DNA of 64,000 nucleotides, from positions 1 to 64,000 of the forward strand of contig NZ_JAAHTB010000002.1 of NCBI RefSeq assembly GCF_010692745.1, in the 5' to 3' direction. The DNA is from Methylobacterium sp. BTF04 (GTDB lineage: Bacteria > Pseudomonadota > Alphaproteobacteria > Rhizobiales > Beijerinckiaceae). Made by a program: the position numbers and the translations under genes. Position 1 is the stretch's first letter, and each line of letters opens with the position of its first letter. The notes under the pieces are model-generated. The model saw only the letters and a program-made list of their open reading frames with translations. It did no database searches and was not told the DNA's origin. Below are positions 26,838 to 35,065 of the stretch, one piece after another.

Positions 26838-28102
26838 AGACAGGCGGTCCGACGCGGCGAAACCTGCTCGCAGCGGCGGCTCTGCCGTTCCTCGGCCCCG
26901 CACTGGCGACGACCACAAACGCGGCTCCGTTACGTCTGCGTCGGGGCGTCAATGCCTGGCCCTGGTTCTCGCTGACGCGTGAGTACCCGCCGCCGCGCAC
27001 GGATTATGGCTGGCCGGCCTTCCAGACCGGCCGTCCGATTCCGAGCCGGGACGACCTCGCGCGGCTGCGCGCCGCCGGATTCGATTTCCTGCGCCTCCCG
27101 GTCGATCCCGGACCGTTCCTCGCCACCTCCGGTGCCCAGCGGGTAACGCTGATCGCCGACCTGATGGAGGCCGTCGCGGCGATCCTGGCGGCCGACCTTT
27201 CGGTGGTGGTGAACGTCCAGGCCAACGCCGCCACGCATCACTGGACCCCCGACAGGCTCTACGGCAGCGCGCAGGCGCCGCATTGGCCGGCGTATCGCGG
27301 GTTCATCGGTGAACTGGCGGGCAGGCTCCATGCGACCGGCTCCCGACGGATCGCCTTGGAGCCGGTGAACGAGCCGCCACAGGCCTGCGGCTCGGCGGTT
27401 TGGACCGCATTGCAGGATGAGCTTCTCGAGGCCGCGCGCCGCGAGGCGCCCAACCTGACCCTGGTCGCGGGTGGGGCTTGCGGCGGCATGATCCCCGGTC
27501 TCGTCGCCCTCGATCCGACAGCGCTGGCACGGTTTGCACCAGTGCTGTTCACGATGCACTTCTACGAGCCCTACCTGTTTAGTCACCAGGGCGCGCCCTG
27601 GATGCGCGAACCAGTCTACCGCGACTTGAACAGCGTGCCTTGGCCGGCCTCCGCCGGCTCGCTCGACTGCACTCTGGCAGCGGTCCGGGCGCGGATGGAT
27701 GCCGACGTCGCCACCTCGGCGACGGACAAGGCCGAGGCCTACACGATCACCAAGGCCAAACTCGAACAGTACTTCGCCGCACAGCCGGACCGCCGGTTCG
27801 TGACGCACCACCTCTCCGCGGTGAGGGACTGGGCGGAACGCCACGGGATCCCGCCGCACGCTATTCTGATGGGCGAGTTCGGGGCGCTGCGCAGTGACGC
27901 CCGCTACGTAGCCGCCGAACCCGAGGACCGGGCGCGCTACGTCCGCGATGTGCGCGAGGCGGCGGAAGCTTTCGGATTCGGCTGGGCGTTCTGGAACCTG
28001 TTCGACGGCATGGGCCTGATGGACGATGTCACCCGCCGGCTCGATCCCGCGATTATCGCAGCGCTCGGGCTCGGCGTTCCGATGGCCGAACCGGTTCGGT
28101 GA
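26834..28102 (+). CDS. Tat-exported GH5-family glycoside hydrolase
   Basis: 422 residues from GTG 26834. The N-terminus has a twin-arginine signal (TRRNLLAAAALPFLG), then a cellulase-like TIM barrel. The two catalytic glutamates are Glu180 in the EPVNEP motif (acid/base) and Glu348 in LMGEFGA (nucleophile). It would act in the periplasm on beta-linked glycans, perhaps trimming the polymer made by this cluster. It is coupled to the DUF1972 glycosyltransferase by a 4-base overlap. Its 3' end overlaps the convergent polymerase gene by 50 bp. Confidence 0.9.
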   Translation: MKTGGPTRRNLLAAAALPFLGPALATTTNAAPLRLRRGVNAWPWFSLTREYPPPRTDYGWPAFQTGRPIPSRDDLARLRAAGFDFLRLPVDPGPFLATSGAQRVTLIADLMEAVAAILAADLSVVVNVQANAATHHWTPDRLYGSAQAPHWPAYRGFIGELAGRLHATGSRRIALEPVNEPPQACGSAVWTALQDELLEAARREAPNLTLVAGGACGGMIPGLVALDPTALARFAPVLFTMHFYEPYLFSHQGAPWMREPVYRDLNSVPWPASAGSLDCTLAAVRARMDADVATSATDKAEAYTITKAKLEQYFAAQPDRRFVTHHLSAVRDWAERHGIPPHAILMGEFGALRSDARYVAAEPEDRARYVRDVREAAEAFGFGWAFWNLFDGMGLMDDVTRRLDPAIIAALGLGVPMAEPVR

Positions 28103-29363
28103 GCGGACGATAGAGCGCGAGGAGCAGGATCGCGAACTTGGCCAGCAGCGTGGTCTTGCCGCCGAGCCCCTCGAAAGTGTTGTTCAGGATCACGAAGGCC
28201 AGGACCGGAAGCGCCGTACCCGGCCGGCACTGGCGCACCAATTCGATGAGGTACAGCGTTACCGCCACGGTGAGGAGCACCGTCATGAATGCGCCCTGAT
28301 ACAGCAGGGTCCGGACGATCGGATTCTCGATGCCCCATTCGAGGCCGCTGACCCGCCGCAGGCTTTCCACCAACGCCATTTCGGGGCCGACCAGGAGCTC
28401 GCGCAGCGGCACGCTGGCGACGAGATCGAACATCTCCACGCGGGCATTGGCGCTGCCGCCATCGGCCATGAAGCGCCCGAGCAGGGCATCGAAGAACCCG
28501 GCGACAGCGAGGCCTCCGATTCCCAGCGGCGCCAAGGTCAGAAGGAAGATTCCGGCGGCGGCCCCCAGCAGCGGCACCCGCCCGGTGCGCAGGGTGCGAT
28601 GCAGCGCCAGCAATCCGCTGGCCCCACCGAGGATCAGCGTCACCACCATCGCCGAGCGTCCGCCGAATGCGACCAGAGCTGCGAGTTGCAGGCCGATCAT
28701 TCCGGCCCGCCCCATTGGGGTGAACGTTCCGCCGCCGCCGATCAATGCCAGAACGTAACAGGCCGTCAGCGTCGCGTTCCCGAGAGGATGGCCCTGCAGC
28801 GCGGCCGAGCGCGTGTCCGTGGAGAACACCTCGCCGTCGAGGCGATAGGGGAAGAACAGGTGCCCGGTGCCGAACTCGACGAGGCCGAGAAGGGCGTTCA
28901 CCAGCATGACCGCATGGACGGTGAGTTCGAGTTGACGCCAAAGACCGGCGTCGCGATCGGCGAGGACGATCACGAGGAGGCCCGGAAGCAGGAAGGTGTC
29001 GAGCGCCCCGGCCATTCCGGGTCCGGCCCTCAGCACGATATGTAGGAACAGCCCGATGCTTGCGGCCGCCAGTAGCATCCCCGCCGGGCGGACCTGCGCG
29101 GCGTGGACGAGGTAGCCGACAGGATTGCCGTGCGACAGGGCACCCCAGCCGAACATCAGTATGACGAGATAGGTCGCGGGATGGATCTTCTGCGGTGCCC
29201 CGCCGCTGAGGCCGTCGTAATTGATGCCCACCGTCCAGAGCAGGCCGCCCGATACGCCGAGGATCGTCACGGTGAGGATGACGAGCATGAGGGGAAAGCG
29301 ACGCCCGCGCATCGCCGGCACCGGCCTGGAAAAGTTCGCGTCCGGTCCGGCAAGAGCCGTCAT
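28053..29363 (-). CDS. VpsF/Wzy-like polysaccharide polymerase
   Basis: 436 residues with about ten to twelve spans and a large periplasmic loop (residues about 165-200, LVEFGTGHLFFPYRLDGEVF), as in O-antigen ligase and polymerase proteins. LGNATLTACYVLAL and a GGRSAMVV stretch resemble the VpsF family. It would join repeat units outside the inner membrane. Its ATG overlaps the stop of the Wzz/GumC gene as ATGA. Polymerase families diverge strongly, so the exact name is less certain than the role. Confidence 0.78.
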   Translation of the reverse strand: MTALAGPDANFSRPVPAMRGRRFPLMLVILTVTILGVSGGLLWTVGINYDGLSGGAPQKIHPATYLVILMFGWGALSHGNPVGYLVHAAQVRPAGMLLAAASIGLFLHIVLRAGPGMAGALDTFLLPGLLVIVLADRDAGLWRQLELTVHAVMLVNALLGLVEFGTGHLFFPYRLDGEVFSTDTRSAALQGHPLGNATLTACYVLALIGGGGTFTPMGRAGMIGLQLAALVAFGGRSAMVVTLILGGASGLLALHRTLRTGRVPLLGAAAGIFLLTLAPLGIGGLAVAGFFDALLGRFMADGGSANARVEMFDLVASVPLRELLVGPEMALVESLRRVSGLEWGIENPIVRTLLYQGAFMTVLLTVAVTLYLIELVRQCRPGTALPVLAFVILNNTFEGLGGKTTLLAKFAILLLALYRPLTEPVRPSERRARALR

Positions 29364-31480
29364 GCCGTCCCGGCACCCACGAGGACCGAGCCCGAGATAC
29401 GCCGGCCCATCATTTCCGACACATCGAGAAGATCGAGGACATCACGTTGACGGGTCGCACCGTTGCGCGCCACTACGAGGAGGCGGTCCGCCGCCAGCGC
29501 CAGCGCGGTCATGCGCAGGTTGAGTGCGAGGGCGCCTCCCTCGATCAGCACGAGGTCGAACGCAGACCTGGCTTCGGTGAGAAAATTCTCGATGTTGGTG
29601 CGATCGAGAGCGTCACGGGACAGGCGCGTCGCATCGCCTAGGGCGAGGTGGTGGGCTCCGCTCGAAGGGTCGCGCGTCGTCGCGTCCTGGAGCGGCTTTG
29701 CATCGATCAGCACCTGCGCGAAGCCATCGTCACGCCGGTTGGTCGCCGCGCCGGTTTCGAGGTCGGCCTCAACGATGAGGACGCGCTCACCGCGCGTGAC
29801 GGCAACCGCTGCCAGCAACCGCGTGATCGAGCGCCGCTCATCTGCGTCCGCCACACCGGAGGTGACGAAGACGCAAAGCCCCTGATCGGTCGTCCGGGTC
29901 TGTCCGCGCATGCCCGCTACCCGGTCGAGGGCCAACGCCGCAGCGACACAGGCGGCACGCTCGGTCCTGGGGCCGAACACCGGCATGCCAGCGAGCACCG
30001 AGGCGCTCGAGATGCGTTCCAGTTGTCCGCGCGACAGGATGGTGGGGTCGAGGTACTCGCGCACGAAGGCAATGCCGGCTCCGAGTCCCAGCCCGCTGAC
30101 CACGCCGCCGACGAGGAGCAGGATGCGCAACGGCCAGCTGCGATCCTGCGGCGGCCGCGCCCAGCCGATGACCCGCGCGTTGGTCGTATCGATACCGGCC
30201 TGCTCTTGGATCTCACGGGCGCGATTGAGGAAATTGCCGTAGATCGCGCGACTGCTGTCGACCTCGCGCTCGAGTTCGCGCAGGCGCACGGAGGCCTCCC
30301 CAGAAACGATGGTGCCCTGCTTGAGGTCGTCGAGGCTGGCGGTCAGCGCCTTCTCGTTGGCGGCGGCGCGCTGATAGTCGGTCTCGGCGGATTTCGAGAT
30401 GCGGTTCAATTCGGCATCGATCAGCCGCCGCACGTCCTGCATCTGGGCGCGGACCGCCTCCATGTAGGGATGGCGGGCGCCGAGTTGCGTACGCAGATCG
30501 GCCTCCTTGCTGGCCAGCTCCGCGAATTGCGCGCGCAGGCGCTCGATGACTGCGGATTGGATCGCCTCCGGGGTCGCGTCGGGCCCGAAAGCGGTGCCGC
30601 GCGCGTCCTTGATCTGCTGGAGCCGGGTGCGTGCCTCCGCCGTGCGGGCCCGCGCGGCAACGATGCGGTTGTTGCTCTCGGCGAGTTGCTGCTCGCTGAT
30701 CAGTCGTCCGCTCGCCGAGATGAGGCCGTTCTCGGCCTTGAAGTGCTCGACCTTGTTCTCGGCGACGTTGACCTGCCGGCGCAGGTCGTCGAGCCGTGCG
30801 CGCAACTCACCGGAAGCGCGGGTGGCCGCGGCGGCGCGGGCAGCCGATTGGTCCTGAAGATAGGCGGTGGCGATGGCATTGACGATGCGCGCGGCCTTGT
30901 CCGGATCGCCCGCGGTGACGACGACGTCCACGACGAAGACCTTGTCGGCACGCTTGACGGCGAGCTTGCGCCGCAGCGCGCGCACCGCGCGTGCTTCCGC
31001 CTTGGTTTCCTCGGCCGCTGGCGTACCTTCGCCGGTGCCCTGAAGCGTGCGCAGGGTCCAGCTGAGCAGCCCGGTGCTGGTGCCGCCGAAATCCGGATCG
31101 GTGAGCAAGCCGGCCGCGATGGCCGCGCGGGTCAGTACCGAGTCCGATTCGATGACGCGGGCTTGGCTCTCCACCTGGATCACGCCGCCATCGGGGGCCA
31201 TCGCGATCGGGTTGACGTCGTTGGTAACGATCTGCTTGTCGCGCGGGTCGATCAGGATCTGGGCGGTGGCAGCGTAGAGCGGCGGCGCCAGCATTCCGTA
31301 GGCGAGGGCGATCGCTCCCAGAAAAGCGGCGGTTCCGATCACCCAGGCGCGACGCGCGTGCAGGATCCGCCACAGGTCGCCGATCTCGGCGCTCGTGTCG
31401 GTCTGCGCCCGGGCTGGGCGCCCGCGCTCGCCGCGATCGATCCAATCCGCCGCCGCGATATGTCTGTCGATCTGTGCCAT
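29360..31480 (-). CDS. Wzz/GumC-type chain-length protein with degenerate BY-kinase domain
   Basis: 706 residues from ATG 31480 (MAQIDRHIAAADW). A Wzz domain with membrane spans near residues 45-65 (VIGTAAFLGAIALAYGML) and 450-475 (LRILLLVGGVVSGLGLGAGI) flanks long coiled coils. The C-terminal 200 residues resemble a tyrosine-kinase domain, but the Walker A position reads VFVTSGVADADERRS with no GKT, and there is no Tyr-rich tail. It is probably inactive as a kinase and acts in chain-length control and export. Coupled to the VpsF-like gene. Confidence 0.9.
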   Translation of the reverse strand: MAQIDRHIAAADWIDRGERGRPARAQTDTSAEIGDLWRILHARRAWVIGTAAFLGAIALAYGMLAPPLYAATAQILIDPRDKQIVTNDVNPIAMAPDGGVIQVESQARVIESDSVLTRAAIAAGLLTDPDFGGTSTGLLSWTLRTLQGTGEGTPAAEETKAEARAVRALRRKLAVKRADKVFVVDVVVTAGDPDKAARIVNAIATAYLQDQSAARAAAATRASGELRARLDDLRRQVNVAENKVEHFKAENGLISASGRLISEQQLAESNNRIVAARARTAEARTRLQQIKDARGTAFGPDATPEAIQSAVIERLRAQFAELASKEADLRTQLGARHPYMEAVRAQMQDVRRLIDAELNRISKSAETDYQRAAANEKALTASLDDLKQGTIVSGEASVRLRELEREVDSSRAIYGNFLNRAREIQEQAGIDTTNARVIGWARPPQDRSWPLRILLLVGGVVSGLGLGAGIAFVREYLDPTILSRGQLERISSASVLAGMPVFGPRTERAACVAAALALDRVAGMRGQTRTTDQGLCVFVTSGVADADERRSITRLLAAVAVTRGERVLIVEADLETGAATNRRDDGFAQVLIDAKPLQDATTRDPSSGAHHLALGDATRLSRDALDRTNIENFLTEARSAFDLVLIEGGALALNLRMTALALAADRLLVVARNGATRQRDVLDLLDVSEMMGRRISGSVLVGAGTA

Positions 31481-31715
31481 CGCTCTCAAGGAGTCGCGAC
31501 CCCGTGGACGCTTCCGGGTCAACGCCCTCCATAGGACCGGTCAGTCCCTGAGGATTTCCCAACGGGTTAGCGTTTTTCCGAGACTGCAACGTTTCGTGCG
31601 CAAACGTGGTGAGCGAACGGTTAACGGGCTGACCGCACGCGGATGAAGGCTTTCTCAATCCGGTGATGCCTAAGGTGAGCGGGCTCGACAGTGACGATCC
31701 GAGACCGGAGCCCCG

Positions 31716-33254
31716 ATGCGTCTGAGACTGCGACTGGACGGGCGGAAACCACGCCGCTGGCATGTACGACTCGCAGAACGCGCCGCCGCGCTGCCGGGCA
31801 TCGTCATCGAGATCGACCGCCGGCCAGGGCAGGGACCCGAGTCCGATGACGCCGCCTTGCCCGCCAAGGCCGCTCTGCTGTTTCGCCTCGAAGCGTTGCT
31901 AAACCGGCGGCCTCTCGACGGTCTGTGGAGTCCCGTCTCCCTAGCGGCGTTCGCGGCCTTTCCACCGCCCTCGACGACCCGACCCGACATCGTCATCGAT
32001 CTGTGCGGCGACGTACCAGTGAGCACCGACGTCCGGATCTGGCGGCTCGCGTTCGACGGGCATGCGGGTGAGGCCGGACTTCTTGGTTCGCTGCTCGCCG
32101 GGCGCGCACCTCTCGCCACCTTGGCCGAGGATGGCCGCGTGATCGCGGCCGGACGCTACGGAACCGAGGCCGGCGGCGTGGCGCTGACCTCCTTCGAGGA
32201 TGGTCTCGCCCGTACCACGACGCTGATCCTGTCGGCGCTCGCCGGAACCGGGCCACGCCTCGACGCCGTCGAAATCGAACGGGCTGTCGCCGCCTTGCCC
32301 ACAGGTCTCGGCGCAGCCGCATTGGGCAAGCGGGCAGGAAAGTTGCTCGCTCGGTCGATCGTCCGGCGCCTCTATCACCTGTGCTACCGTGCGCCGCACT
32401 GGCGGGTTGGCTGGCGCCGGCTCGACGGCCCCGATCTCGTCGATCTGCGGACGCATCCCGAGAGCGGATGGCGCGACCTGCCCGACGATGGCCATCGCTT
32501 CTATGCCGATCCGTTTCCGATCGACCACGCAGGCGGTACGATGCTGTTCGTGGAGGAATATCCACACGCAACCGGCAAGGCGATCCTTTCGGCGGTGGCT
32601 TTCGGCCCCGATGGGCCGCTCGGCACTCCGGTTCCCGTGCTGGAGGAGCCCTACCACCTATCCTATCCGTTCGTGTTCGAGCGGGATGGGACGTTCTGGA
32701 TGATCCCGGAAAGCTGCGCCAACGGGACGATCGACCTCTACCGATCCACCGCCTTCCCGGGAGGCTGGATCAAGGAAGCGACGCTCGTGTCGGAGGTCAC
32801 CGCGAGCGATACCACGCTGGTCGAGCATGGCGGCCGCTGGTGGATGTTCGCCACGGTTCGTGATGCGGCCGCCACCGTCGGTGAGGATCAGGGCATCGGT
32901 TCGTTCTCGGACGCGCTCCACCTCTGGTCGGCGGCGGATTTCCGTGGGCCCTGGGTGGCGCATCCGGCAAACCCCGTCCTCGTCGATATCGCCTCGGCAC
33001 GACCGGCCGGACACATCGTCTCCCGCGGCGGTGCACTGATCCGGCCGGTCCAGGATTGCCGGAAAGGTTACGGCGAGGCGCTGGCGCTCGCCCGTATCGA
33101 CCGCCTCGACATGGGTGGCTACGCGCAGACGGTGGAGACCACCCTTCGCGCGGGTCCGCGTTGGAAGGGCAGCCGCCTGCACACGCTCAACCGCAGCGCG
33201 GCATTCGAGTTCATCGATGGATCGGCCCGTGCGCCACGCTTCAGACGGTCCTGA
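31716..33254 (+). CDS. GINT1-like / GH43-like beta-propeller protein (polysaccharide-associated)
   Basis: 512 residues. The C-terminal half (about 230-500) has five-bladed-propeller features: FYADPFPIDHAGGTMLFVEE, YHLSYPFVFERDGTFWMIPE and TTLVEHGGRWWMFAT. These match the N-terminal domain that databases label glucosamine inositolphosphorylceramide transferase 1. In bacteria such proteins occur in surface-polysaccharide clusters and may be sugar-modifying or glycosidase-like. No signal peptide is visible, so it probably acts in the cytoplasm. The ribosome binding site GGAG precedes ATG 31716. Exact chemistry is unknown. Confidence 0.7.
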   Translation: MRLRLRLDGRKPRRWHVRLAERAAALPGIVIEIDRRPGQGPESDDAALPAKAALLFRLEALLNRRPLDGLWSPVSLAAFAAFPPPSTTRPDIVIDLCGDVPVSTDVRIWRLAFDGHAGEAGLLGSLLAGRAPLATLAEDGRVIAAGRYGTEAGGVALTSFEDGLARTTTLILSALAGTGPRLDAVEIERAVAALPTGLGAAALGKRAGKLLARSIVRRLYHLCYRAPHWRVGWRRLDGPDLVDLRTHPESGWRDLPDDGHRFYADPFPIDHAGGTMLFVEEYPHATGKAILSAVAFGPDGPLGTPVPVLEEPYHLSYPFVFERDGTFWMIPESCANGTIDLYRSTAFPGGWIKEATLVSEVTASDTTLVEHGGRWWMFATVRDAAATVGEDQGIGSFSDALHLWSAADFRGPWVAHPANPVLVDIASARPAGHIVSRGGALIRPVQDCRKGYGEALALARIDRLDMGGYAQTVETTLRAGPRWKGSRLHTLNRSAAFEFIDGSARAPRFRRS

Positions 33255-33280
33255 CTGAATCTCAGGCCATCGGGCGGATT

Positions 33281-34456
33281 CTAATGCGCGCGCGCGGACG
33301 CTCCGGCCGGACGTATCGCCGTTCGCAGGCCATCGAGCCCGTGCAGCACGTGACGCCCGGCAAAATTGCGCCAGCGGCGCGCCGTCCAGGCCGGTCCCGG
33401 ATCCGTTGCAATCGCCCGTGAGTACAGGCTCGCGTGGATGCAATGGGCATCGGACGCCGCCTTGATCGGATCGTCGTAGAAGGTGCCGATCTTGGTCGCC
33501 GTCATCCCGGGGGTTTCGAGCCAGCGCGGCAGGTGGACCGTGCAGAAGCGATCGACATCGGTGAGCACCTTCCCGATTCCCGTTCCCGGAATGGGGCAGG
33601 GCGACAGGAAAGCGTCCCCGAGCAGGACGACACCGTCGCGCCGGTACTCGTCGGCGATCACCAGATCCACAGGCCGCATTTCTACGGGCCCCGCCACGGT
33701 GAGGTCGGGGCAATGGCGCGCGAGTCCGGGGAGCGCGTCTCGCAGGCAGGCTTCCGGGCTGGCCCTGAATGCCTTGACCCACGGATCGGCGGGGTCGTGA
33801 TAAACGAACAGATTGACCCGCATGGTCTCTCCGATGGGAAACACCGTGACGTAGGCAATGCGCGACGACAGCGCGTCGCCGTAATAAGTCAGGGATGGGA
33901 ACGGGAAGGCGGAGACCGGTGCGGCGAGGTTGAAGCCGAAGGACACCGAGTGCTTGGCGCTGAGAACCCGTTTGGCGATACCGGCCTTGCGCCGCAGGAC
34001 GTCGCCAAGCCCCGTGGTGAGGACGATGAGGCGCCCCTCCATGTGACGGCCGTCGCTGAGCGTCACCGTCTGTAAGTCGGGTCCGGTCTCGATCTCGGCG
34101 ACACGCCCAACGGTGAGCGGCGAAGCCGGCGGCAATGCTGCGCGCAGTTCGTTGACCAGAGCTGCATAGTGCAGGCCGTATTCCCGCACCGCCTTACGCG
34201 AAACCAGGCGACGGAAGCGCGACACCCAGATCTCGTCCACCGGCGTCGTCGCCTTGCGGGCCGGGCCGCCGAGCCCGAGCCGATCGAACTGATCCATTTG
34301 CTGCTGGCCGAGCTTCTCCGCACGAAAATCGGGCGGGTAGACCGCATGGGTATCGATGAGCGCGACGCGGTGCCCGGCGGCCGTGAGGGCGCAGGTGGCG
34401 CTCGTACCGGCAAGGCCTGCGCCGATGACGATCACGTCGTGTTGGCTGGAAGTCAT
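33281..34456 (-). CDS. FAD-dependent oxidoreductase, PHBH/geranylgeranyl-reductase-like
   Basis: 391 residues from ATG 34456. The N-terminal FAD Rossmann motif VIVIGAGLAGTSATCAL is clear. The second FAD-contact motif is VVLLGDAFLSPCPIPGTGIG near residue 285. This pattern fits flavoprotein monooxygenases, lipid-ring reductases and halogenase relatives. The substrate is unknown. It is monocistronic as far as can be seen, and its upstream region has two perfect inverted repeats that could bind a regulator. Confidence 0.82.
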   Translation of the reverse strand: MTSSQHDVIVIGAGLAGTSATCALTAAGHRVALIDTHAVYPPDFRAEKLGQQQMDQFDRLGLGGPARKATTPVDEIWVSRFRRLVSRKAVREYGLHYAALVNELRAALPPASPLTVGRVAEIETGPDLQTVTLSDGRHMEGRLIVLTTGLGDVLRRKAGIAKRVLSAKHSVSFGFNLAAPVSAFPFPSLTYYGDALSSRIAYVTVFPIGETMRVNLFVYHDPADPWVKAFRASPEACLRDALPGLARHCPDLTVAGPVEMRPVDLVIADEYRRDGVVLLGDAFLSPCPIPGTGIGKVLTDVDRFCTVHLPRWLETPGMTATKIGTFYDDPIKAASDAHCIHASLYSRAIATDPGPAWTARRWRNFAGRHVLHGLDGLRTAIRPAGASARAH

Positions 34457-34488
34457 CTTCACTCCGATCCGACGCCCACCCGAGGGAT

Positions 34489-34509
34489 CGACCTGTCTGT
34501 GTCAGGTCG
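34489..34509. repeat. inverted repeat, possible operator 1
   Basis: CGACCTG-TCTGTGT-CAGGTCG: a perfect 7-bp inverted repeat with a 7-base spacer, about 33-53 bp upstream of the FAD oxidoreductase ATG. The size and place suit a dimeric repressor. No regulator gene is adjacent. Confidence 0.45.
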
Positions 34510-34511
34510 AA

Positions 34512-34533
34512 ACACTTTCGCGTCTCAAAGTGT
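34512..34533. repeat. inverted repeat, possible operator 2
   Basis: ACACTTT-CGCGTCTC-AAAGTGT: a perfect 7-bp inverted repeat with an 8-base spacer, two bases beyond the first repeat. Its half-site differs from the first repeat, so the two may bind different proteins. Confidence 0.45.
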
Positions 34534-34738
34534 CCGTTCCGGAGGAGTCGGTGCACTTCGCGTGCCGGGCAAACGCGGATGGAAGGAAACCGGAAAGACG
34601 TTCGCGGGCCGATAGAAGTCTACGAAGCGCGGCACCGGACCTTGGACTGCCGGAAGTGAGACGGCGTTCATCGCCGGAATAGCAGTCGCGCGTATGGAAC
34701 CGCTTTATTTATAGAGGTCCATCACGAGGCCGGATAGA

Positions 34739-35065
34739 TCAATGCTGTGTTTGCGCGGATGCCAGGATGGTCACACCCAATGCAATCACGCCGATGCCCG
34801 CGATCATCATCGGGCTGACCGGCTCGTCGAACAGCACTGCACCGCCGAGCGCGGCACCGACCATGCCGACGCCTGCCCAGATCGCATAGACGACGCCGAT
34901 CGGCAGCATGTCCATGCTGCTCGACATCAGCCACAGGGCGGTGCCGTAACCGAGCGCCACCACGAGCGTCGGCCCCGGACGTGTCAGGCCATCGGCCGCC
35001 TTCAGCGCGAGGGTCGCGGTCACTTCCGCCCCGATGGCGAGCGACAGGATCAGGAAGGGGTTCAT
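34739..35065 (-). CDS. small multidrug resistance (SMR) efflux protein
   Basis: 108 residues, the standard SMR length, with four spans. Glu14 (in AIGAEVTATLALK) is the conserved proton/drug-binding acid. YAIWAGVGMVGAALGGAVLF and GIGVIALGVTIL are family features. It would export cations or guanidinium-like compounds as a dimer. Start ATG 35065 overlaps the SDR stop as ATGA, so it is coupled to that gene. Confidence 0.93.
   Translation of the reverse strand: MNPFLILSLAIGAEVTATLALKAADGLTRPGPTLVVALGYGTALWLMSSSMDMLPIGVVYAIWAGVGMVGAALGGAVLFDEPVSPMMIAGIGVIALGVTILASAQTQH

Larger units (their letters stand above)
34457..34738. promoter_or_regulatory. upstream region of the FAD oxidoreductase
   Basis: This 282-bp gap lies between the SMR gene stop and the FAD oxidoreductase start, both on the minus strand. 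Its part near the start codon holds two inverted repeats, listed separately. An AT-rich stretch (TTTATTTATAGA at 34705-34716) stands out against the GC-rich background. No gene is seen in it. Confidence 0.4.

Noticed and set aside
29648-31534. A 628-codon plus-strand open frame opposite the Wzz/GumC gene
   Set aside because: Antisense shadow without recognisable domains; the minus strand gives the full chain-length protein.
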